DNA of 8,601 nucleotides from Spirochaetaceae bacterium. Its GTDB lineage: Bacteria; Spirochaetota; Spirochaetia; SZUA-6; Fen-1364. Location: positions 18,983-27,583 of the forward strand of contig PLNO01000060.1 in assembly GCA_003141795.1 (NCBI GenBank), read 5' to 3'. Positions within the stretch are counted from its first letter, which is position 1; each line of letters starts with the position of its first letter. This document shows, piece after piece, positions 1 to 4,776 of this stretch. The translations under genes and the position numbers were made by a program. Below the pieces are notes generated by a model that saw only the letters and a program-made list of their open reading frames with translations, made no database searches and had not been told where the DNA came from.

Positions 1-276
1 GCCAAGCACGATGGCGTTGATGATGAGCTCCCCGTCCAGCGCTCCGCAGGTGCCCGTGTCGACGACGAGGTCGGGCTGGAAGCTGCCGATTCCGCCCACG
101 GTCGCGGAGGCTGCCCGCGCTTTCCCCGGCCCGGTCTCCACTGCCATGATGTCGACATTGCCCACGGCGCCGCGCGCGACCCTGCACCCGAGCAGCCCCT
201 GGGCGTCACGAAGGGCGAGCGCGGCCCTGCAGCTCGTGTACTCGAGAGGAATGGGGCAGATCAGGAGGACACGCAC
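1..276 (-). CDS. Nucleosidase of the phosphorylase superfamily (MTA/SAH nucleosidase or futalosine hydrolase type), 5' part
   Basis: The first 92 codons are visible; the gene runs off the left edge. The GTG start at 276 is preceded by GGAGG (286-282) with a 5-base spacer, which decides the start. The translation begins VRVLLICPIPLEYTSCRAAL. Glu12 falls where the general-acid Glu12 of E. coli MTA/SAH nucleosidase lies, and VVDTGTCGAL (residues 71-80) matches that family's VINTGSAGGL strand and turn. Proteins of this fold cleave the N-glycosidic bond of methylthioadenosine, S-adenosylhomocysteine or futalosine in the cytoplasm. The substrate-specific C-terminal half is outside the window, so I cannot choose between these roles. 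The gene is divergent from the P1 peptidase gene. An intrinsic terminator ends only 24 bases before its start codon, which suggests leader control. Confidence 0.8.
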   Translation of the reverse strand, partial: MRVLLICPIPLEYTSCRAALALRDAQGLLGCRVARGAVGNVDIMAVETGPGKARAASATVGGIGSFQPDLVVDTGTCGALDGELIINAIVLG

Positions 277-300
277 GATGGCCTCCGGTATGTAATGCAG

Positions 301-332
301 AAAAAAAGTGGGGATAGGTAACACCTATCCCC
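301..332 (-). terminator. Intrinsic terminator directly upstream of the nucleosidase gene
   Basis: Read on the minus strand, a perfect 10-bp stem (GGGGATAGGT / ACCTATCCCC, loop GTT) is followed by AC and seven T's. The stem occupies 310-332 and the T run 307-301. The plus strand has no T run after the stem, so the direction is clear. No gene upstream on this strand needs ending, since the neighbour at 571 runs rightward. The element therefore ends either a short RNA made in this gap or an attenuated leader of the nucleosidase mRNA. Confidence 0.8.
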
Positions 333-377
333 CCGGGCGAGACACAGGGACAAGGAAAGGAGGTGAAACTTGCCCTG
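301..377 (-). ncRNA. Candidate small RNA or leader 3' end: anti-Shine-Dalgarno hairpin plus terminator
   Basis: Twelve bases before the terminator stem lies a second hairpin on the minus strand. CAGGGCAAG (377-369) pairs with CTTGTCCCTG (354-345) through nine base pairs with one bulged T. The 14-base loop (368-355) reads TTTCACCTCCTTTC. It contains TCACCTCCTTTC, identical to the usual 3' tail of bacterial 16S rRNA (anti-Shine-Dalgarno). Small RNAs with C-rich anti-SD loops next to a terminator are a known design, for example the CcsR RNAs of Rhodobacter. The 5' end is unknown and I see no convincing promoter. The remaining gap (378-570) is roughly half G+C, has several short dyads, and matches no riboswitch, 6S RNA, tmRNA or RNase P signature I recognise. 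Confidence 0.4.
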
Positions 378-513
378 AACGAATCCAGATTCCGTCTTGT
401 CTCTATACATAGAACATCCCTTTCGCGAATTCGTTACACGATATCGCGCATTTTCTTGCCCCACGATGATAGCGGCACCCGCATCGAGCCACAAGCCGTC
501 TCCGAATACGGGA

Positions 514-542
514 TTTACAAATACCTGTCGGCGGTTTAGGGT
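514..542 (+). promoter_or_regulatory. Possible sigma-70-type promoter for the P1 peptidase gene
   Basis: TTTACA (514-519) and TAGGGT (537-542) are separated by 17 bases. The -35 box is a good match. The -10 box keeps only the T, A and final T of TATAAT. Transcription would begin near 549, giving a leader of about 22 bases that carries the AGGAGG ribosome binding site at 560-565. Confidence 0.35.
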
Positions 543-570
543 TTCCCCATCATACATCTAGGAGGTGCAC

Positions 571-1674
571 ATGAAGCACAAGGTTCTCCTCTCACTCGTC
601 GTTCTCGCACTGGTTGCGGTGGGCGCATCGGCGCAATCCGTCCAGACGGGGAAGCTCGACGCGATCACTGACGTCCCCGGCATCCAGGTCGGGAGCTACG
701 ACAAGAACTATACGGGCACGACCGTCATCCTCGCGCCGAACGGCGCCGTGGGTGGAGTGGACGTTCGCGGATCGGCGCCCGGTTCCCGCGAAACCGACCT
801 GCTTCGCCCGACCAACCTCGTGGACAAGGTAGACGCCGTGGTCCTCAGCGGCGGCAGTGCATACGGCCTTGCAGCGGCCGACGGCGTGATGCTGTGGCTG
901 GAAGAGCACAAGCGGGGATGGAACGTGGGCGGCGGAAACGTCGTTCCCATCGTCCCGTCAGCTGTCATTTTCGATCCCGGACGCTTCGGGCGCGCCTTCA
1001 ACGACAGGCCGACCGCGGAGTTCGGCCGCAAGGCCGCCGACGCCGCAAACTCGGGCCCCGTCGCAATGGGGAACGTCGGAGCGGGCGCCGGAGCCATCGC
1101 GGGCGGCCTCAAGGGCGGACTGGGAACGGCAAGCATCGACCTCGGCGACGGCGTCATGGTCGGGGCCATCGTCGCGGTGAACGCGGGTGGATCCACCGTG
1201 AATCCCGCCACCGGCATGTTCTACGCGAACTTCCTTGAGGTCAACGGCGAGTTCGGCAACCTCAAGAAGCCGATCGCGCTGGCCCAGGGGATCGAGAACC
1301 TTCTTGCCATGGCCAACGCCATGGAGCCCGCGAAGAACACCACCGTCGCCTGCATCGCCACCAACGTGAAGCTCACCAAGGCGCAGGCGCAGAAGATCTC
1401 CGAGATGGCCCATGACGGCATGGCCCGCGCCATCCGGCCGTCTCACACGATGTTCGACGGAGACACCGTGTTCACCCTGGGCACCGGGCTCCTGGACCTG
1501 GACACGCTGAAGCAGAAAGCGGTCTGGGGCAACACGGCGGCCAACGTGACGGTGCTGGGCATGTCCGCGGCGGACGTGCTGGCACGGGCGATCGTCCGCG
1601 CAGTGGTCAACGCGCAGAGCATCGGCGAAGTGAAGAGCTACAAGGACAAGTTCCCCTCCGCATTCGCGAAGTAG
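571..1674 (+). CDS. Secreted P1-family (MEROPS S58, DmpA/NylC-like) self-processing peptidase or amidase
   Basis: This 367-residue protein belongs to the N-terminal-nucleophile hydrolases that cleave themselves in two and act as aminopeptidases, beta-peptidases or oligo-amide hydrolases. The ATG at 571 is chosen because AGGAGG (560-565) sits five bases upstream; a GTG at 565 would overlap that site. Residues 1-21 form a signal peptide (Lys near the N-terminus, a run of Leu/Val/Ala, then Ala-Ser-Ala before Gln22), so export is predicted. Family hallmarks are VLSGGSAYGL (91-100), the Gly-rich stretch 168-185 with Lys181, Asn204, and KNTTVACIATN (255-265), where self-cleavage would fall between Asn256 and Thr257. 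FDGDT (295-299) supplies Asp296 and Asp298, spaced 39 and 41 residues from the Thr, as I recall for NylC. The gene is monocistronic, ended by the terminator at 1693-1733. The natural substrate is unknown. Confidence 0.9.
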   Translation: MKHKVLLSLVVLALVAVGASAQSVQTGKLDAITDVPGIQVGSYDKNYTGTTVILAPNGAVGGVDVRGSAPGSRETDLLRPTNLVDKVDAVVLSGGSAYGLAAADGVMLWLEEHKRGWNVGGGNVVPIVPSAVIFDPGRFGRAFNDRPTAEFGRKAADAANSGPVAMGNVGAGAGAIAGGLKGGLGTASIDLGDGVMVGAIVAVNAGGSTVNPATGMFYANFLEVNGEFGNLKKPIALAQGIENLLAMANAMEPAKNTTVACIATNVKLTKAQAQKISEMAHDGMARAIRPSHTMFDGDTVFTLGTGLLDLDTLKQKAVWGNTAANVTVLGMSAADVLARAIVRAVVNAQSIGEVKSYKDKFPSAFAK

Positions 1675-1692
1675 AACGTTCCCGTCCATCAG

Positions 1693-1733
1693 CGCCCCGG
1701 CGGTCGGATAATCACGGCCGCCGGGGCGTTTTT
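1693..1733 (+). terminator. Strong intrinsic terminator after the P1 peptidase gene
   Basis: CGCCCCGGCGG (1693-1703) pairs perfectly with CCGCCGGGGCG (1718-1728). Three further inner pairs, one of them a wobble, leave an 8-base loop. Five T's (1729-1733) follow. It separates the peptidase gene from lactate dehydrogenase. Confidence 0.9.
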
Positions 1734-1736
1734 GTG

Positions 1737-1742
1737 TATATT
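1737..1742 (+). promoter_or_regulatory. Possible -10 box for the lactate dehydrogenase gene
   Basis: TATATT lies just after the preceding terminator, 20 bases before the lactate dehydrogenase start. No recognisable -35 box lies 16-18 bases upstream, where the sequence is terminator stem. The leader would be only about 14 bases. Because the terminator isolates this gene, a promoter is needed hereabouts, but this box is weak evidence. Confidence 0.25.
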
Positions 1743-1762
1743 ACGGGCAAGGGGTATCCCAG

Positions 1763-2713
1763 ATGGAGCACACGGGCAGCAAGGTCGCGATCATCGGCGC
1801 AGGATCGGTCGGGGCCACTCTCGCGTTCAACCTCGCGCTCAAGGGCGCGGTGACGGAGATCGCCCTCATCGACTCCAACCGCGAGAAGGCGGAGGCGGAG
1901 ATCCTCGACATCAAGCAGGGGGCGTCCCTGGGCAGACCCGTGCACATCGAGGCAACGGGCTACGAAGCCTGCAGGGACAGCCGCATCGTCATCATCACCG
2001 CGGGGGCGCGTCAGAAGCCGGGCGAATCCCGCGTGGACCTCCTGGAGCGCAACGTCGCCATCATCAAGAGCATCGTCCGTTCGACGCTGGATACCGGCTT
2101 CCAGGGCATCTTCCTCCTCATCACGAACCCCGTCGATGTCCTCACGTGGGTCACCTTCGCCGAAAGCGGCTTCCCCGCTTCGCGCGTGATCGGCTCGGGG
2201 ACGACGCTGGATTCAGCGCGGCTGCGGGAGTACGTCGCACGGCGCTGCCGGGTCAACCCGCAGAACATCCACGGCTACGTGCTGGGAGAGCACGGCGACA
2301 CCTCCTTCCCCGCGTGGTCGCTCCTCACCATCGGCGGCATCCATTTCGACGAGTTCTGCCCCGCCTGCGGGGCGTGCAGTGAGCTCGATTCCTTCAAGGC
2401 GAACGCCGCGGAGGAGATTCGCCAAACAGCGTACAAGATCATCGAGGCGAAAGGCTCGACCTGCTACGCCATCGGGCAGGCGGCGTCTCTCATCGTCGAA
2501 TCGATCGTGCGCGACGAGCGGCGCATCCTCCCTGTCTCCACCGTCCGCAAGGATTTCAAAGGCGTCCCCAAGACAGCCTTCAGCTTCCCGACCATCGTCG
2601 GCAAAGACGGCGCCGAACAAGTCCTCGCCTATGCGCTTCCCGCGGATGAGGAGCAGAGCCTCCTGGCGTCTGCCCGGTTCGTGAACGAGAACATCACCCG
2701 GGCAGGGTACTGA
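1763..2713 (+). CDS. ldh: L-lactate dehydrogenase
   Basis: This 316-residue cytoplasmic enzyme interconverts pyruvate and L-lactate with NADH, recycling NAD+ in fermentation or allowing lactate use. The start ATG follows AAGGGG (1749-1754) by eight bases. The Rossmann motif GAGSVGA is at 12-18, and Asp37 in LIDSN marks NAD rather than NADP preference. GARQKPGESR (81-90) carries Gln84, the position that separates lactate dehydrogenase (Gln) from malate dehydrogenase (Arg), and the loop Arg90. ITNPVDV (120-126), Asp150 and Arg153 in LDSAR, and the catalytic His177 in GEHGD (175-179) complete the active site. Length is normal for the family. A Cys cluster, CPACGAC (199-205), lies in the stretch between His177 and the C-terminal helices, where some anaerobe enzymes also have cysteines. 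It stands alone between a strong terminator and a decayed gene. Confidence 0.95.
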   Translation: MEHTGSKVAIIGAGSVGATLAFNLALKGAVTEIALIDSNREKAEAEILDIKQGASLGRPVHIEATGYEACRDSRIVIITAGARQKPGESRVDLLERNVAIIKSIVRSTLDTGFQGIFLLITNPVDVLTWVTFAESGFPASRVIGSGTTLDSARLREYVARRCRVNPQNIHGYVLGEHGDTSFPAWSLLTIGGIHFDEFCPACGACSELDSFKANAAEEIRQTAYKIIEAKGSTCYAIGQAASLIVESIVRDERRILPVSTVRKDFKGVPKTAFSFPTIVGKDGAEQVLAYALPADEEQSLLASARFVNENITRAGY

Positions 2714-2716
2714 AAG

Positions 2717-2969
2717 CACCTTCGCGAGATGTGGGAGGCATATCTCGCCCCTGAGTGGACACGGGTGCGGCCGATGCTCGCAAAGGCGGTCGAGGCGTTC
2801 CAGCGGTCTGACCTCGCGCGGATGGACAGGCGCGAGGCGATACGCTACGTGACGGGCAAGGACGCAGCCTCACGCAGCTCACGGCGGCAACACCCTGGAG
2901 AGCCGCGCCGCGATCAGGGCACCCCGCGGAGCGTGCATCGAGTGCCTGCCCGCGGGGGAGCGACGCTGA
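2717..2969 (+). pseudogene. Decayed gene fragment, possibly from an ArsR-like regulator
   Basis: Immediately after the lactate dehydrogenase stop, and in the same frame, the DNA reads KHLREMWEAYLAPEWTRVRP and continues to YVTGKD, ending about 2863. It has normal coding codon use (G/C-rich third positions), although no ribosome binding site precedes the Met at 2729. The wording resembles the C-terminal part of ArsR-type winged-helix regulators from my memory of that family; this is tentative. From about 2865 the G/C-rich third position shifts to another frame, which reads HGGNTLESRAAIRAPRGACI and onward to a TGA at 2967-2969. I do not recognise that segment. The simplest reading is a 5'-truncated, frameshifted remnant, or two remnants fused. 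An intact 92-residue protein starting at 2729 and overlapping the pepF 3' end is less likely. Confidence 0.35.
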
Positions 2970-2973
2970 CAGG

Positions 2974-4776
2974 CTATGGAAGAAGCTTCTCCAACCTGTC
3001 GACGTAGCTGGACATAACGGTGAACGCCTGCTCCATGGGCTCGGGCCTGGTGAGGTCGACGCCCGCCTTCCTGAGGATGTCCAGGGGATACTCCGATGAG
3101 CCCGACGAGAGGAAGCGCTTGTAGGATTCCGCGGCGCCCGGTTCTCCTCTGAGCACCCGTCCCGCGAGCGCGTTGGCCCCTGCAATTCCCGTGGCGTACT
3201 GGTACACGTAGTAGTCTTCGAACAGATGGGGGAACGTCGCCCAAAGCATGCCGTCCCTCTGCCGGTCCACCTTTGCCCCGGGGCCATACCCCTCGGTCAG
3301 GAGATCCGCCATGAGGGAGTCCATGGCGTCCGCGGTGAGCGCCTCCCCCTTCTCAACGCGCTGATGGGTCGAAAGCTCGAAGAGACCGAGGATCGGCATG
3401 ATGAAGAAGTAGCGGAAGAAGTTCGCCATCGCCTCTTCCAGCACAGCGATCTGGAAGCCTGCATCGGTCGTGCCCGAGAGGAGCGAGGATCGGACCATCG
3501 CCTGATGGAAGTTCGACGCCACCTCTGCCACGAAGATCGAATAGTCGGCAGAGACGTAGGGCTGGGTCTTCCACGACAGATACGAGTGCATGGAATGCCC
3601 CAGCTCGTGGGCGAGCGTGCTGAGGCTCCCGACGTCGTCGGTGAAGCTCATCATGACGAAGGGATGCGTGCCGAAGCTGCCCCAGGAGAAAGCACCGTTC
3701 CTCTTGCCCTGATTCGGATAGACGTCGACCCATCTCTCCTCCCGGCACCCGCGCCTCAGTGCCGCCACGTAGTCCCCGCCCAGAGGAGCGAGCCCCGCGC
3801 AGATGAGGTCGACCGCCTCGTTGTACGTAATGGCCGGGCCGCCATCGGACAGCGGGGCCCACATGTCGTAATGGCGCTGATCGGGAAGCTTGAGCACCCG
3901 GGCACGCAGGGCGAAGTAGCGGTGCCACACCGGCAGGTTCCGGCGGAACTGCGAAAGAACGTTGTGAAAGACCGCGTCCGGAATCGCGTCGGCGAACAAC
4001 GCCGCCTCGAGAGAGGTGGCATGCCTGCGCGTCCGGGCCTTGAAGACGTTTTGCTTGATCGAGTGGGAGAGGTTGGCCGCGAAGGTGTTGCGGTGGGAGA
4101 CGTAGAGATCGGTATAGCTCTCCCAGGCCGACCTGCGCGCGGCGCGGTCGGGGTTCGCCAGGATCGTGGAAAGTGTCCCCTGCGTGACGTCGATCTGCGC
4201 GCCCCGCGAATCAATTGCCGGCGCGAAGTGGAAGTCGGCATTGGCGAGCATCGTCGCCGTCGTGGACGGTCCTGCGAAGGGGTCGGAGAGCATGCCGAGC
4301 ACCTCCTCCACCTCGGCTGAGCGCACGTGGGCCTGCCTGCGGAAGAGGTTGGCAATGTACTGGGAATATGCGGCGAGCCGCTCCTCCACCTTTATCCACT
4401 GCGCGAGGGTTTCCTGCCCCACGGCGAGAAGCTCGGGGCCGAGGAAAGAGACCGCTGCCTGTACTTCTGCATTCACCGCCTGCGCCCTGCCGTTCATCGC
4501 CGCGGCGGCCTGGTCCCGCGTGTCCACGCTGTAGGCAAACCCCGCGTAGACCACCACGTGGCCGACACGGATGAGCAGGTCCTCCACCCCGGCCAGCACG
4601 GACAGCAGCGCCTGCGGCCCGGCGGAGAGCTTTCCCTGGAGGGACTTCACCGGGGGGACGCTCCGCACGATTCCCGTGACAGCCGCCTCCCATGCGTCGG
4701 GGGTAGCGAAGACGCTCTCCGCGTTCCACCTGTGCTCGCGGGGGATCGCCGATCTTTGAGGGACTGCTACGCTCAT
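2974..4776 (-). CDS. pepF: Oligoendopeptidase F (M3B zinc metallopeptidase)
   Basis: This 600-residue cytoplasmic zinc peptidase cleaves short peptides, typically those taken up or left by proteasome-like proteases. HELGH (390-394) supplies two zinc-binding His residues and the catalytic Glu391. Glu418 in FVAEVAS is the third ligand at the family's usual spacing. The C-terminal substrate-site region is present: YYVYQYATGI (522-531) and SGSSEYPLDILRKAGVDL (558-575). The PepF N-terminal helical domain fills roughly residues 1-200. The ATG at 4776 is chosen because it overlaps the upstream gene's stop (ATGA) and gives a normal PepF N-terminus. The same frame is open further upstream but translates as an Arg-rich antisense-like shadow. 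The site AGAGG lies 11 bases before the ATG, so translation probably depends on coupling to the upstream gene. After Glu418 the family's usual Asn-Glu is replaced by His-Gln. I see no clear terminator downstream. Confidence 0.95.
   Translation of the reverse strand: MSVAVPQRSAIPREHRWNAESVFATPDAWEAAVTGIVRSVPPVKSLQGKLSAGPQALLSVLAGVEDLLIRVGHVVVYAGFAYSVDTRDQAAAAMNGRAQAVNAEVQAAVSFLGPELLAVGQETLAQWIKVEERLAAYSQYIANLFRRQAHVRSAEVEEVLGMLSDPFAGPSTTATMLANADFHFAPAIDSRGAQIDVTQGTLSTILANPDRAARRSAWESYTDLYVSHRNTFAANLSHSIKQNVFKARTRRHATSLEAALFADAIPDAVFHNVLSQFRRNLPVWHRYFALRARVLKLPDQRHYDMWAPLSDGGPAITYNEAVDLICAGLAPLGGDYVAALRRGCREERWVDVYPNQGKRNGAFSWGSFGTHPFVMMSFTDDVGSLSTLAHELGHSMHSYLSWKTQPYVSADYSIFVAEVASNFHQAMVRSSLLSGTTDAGFQIAVLEEAMANFFRYFFIMPILGLFELSTHQRVEKGEALTADAMDSLMADLLTEGYGPGAKVDRQRDGMLWATFPHLFEDYYVYQYATGIAGANALAGRVLRGEPGAAESYKRFLSSGSSEYPLDILRKAGVDLTRPEPMEQAFTVMSSYVDRLEKLLP

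Noticed and set aside
381..394. GAATCTGGATTCG on the minus strand, resembling the start of tmRNA
   Set aside because: Only this short self-complementary motif matches; there is no tRNA-like 3' half, tag reading frame or GGGG 5' end in the right places.
363..539. A 58-codon plus-strand open frame beginning GTG in the divergent gap, near a perfect SD
   Set aside because: The GTG lies inside the SD sequence, third codon positions are not G/C-rich like the neighbouring genes, rare codons such as AGA and ATA are frequent, and the product resembles nothing I know.
261..557. A 98-codon minus-strand open frame spanning the same gap and running through the terminator
   Set aside because: Codon use is unlike the neighbours, there is no ribosome binding site, and it would read through the terminator stem and overlap the nucleosidase start.
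958..1689. A 243-codon minus-strand open frame opposite the P1 peptidase gene
   Set aside because: Antisense shadow of a protein with clear family motifs; no ribosome binding site or recognisable domain.
2921..2956. CCCCGCGG ... CCGCGGGG inverted repeat between the convergent ldh and pepF genes, as a terminator
   Set aside because: The loop is about 20 bases and no T run follows on either strand.
3226..4320. A 364-codon plus-strand open frame opposite pepF
   Set aside because: It is the antisense shadow of a well-supported PepF in high-GC DNA; the product is His/Arg-rich low-information sequence.
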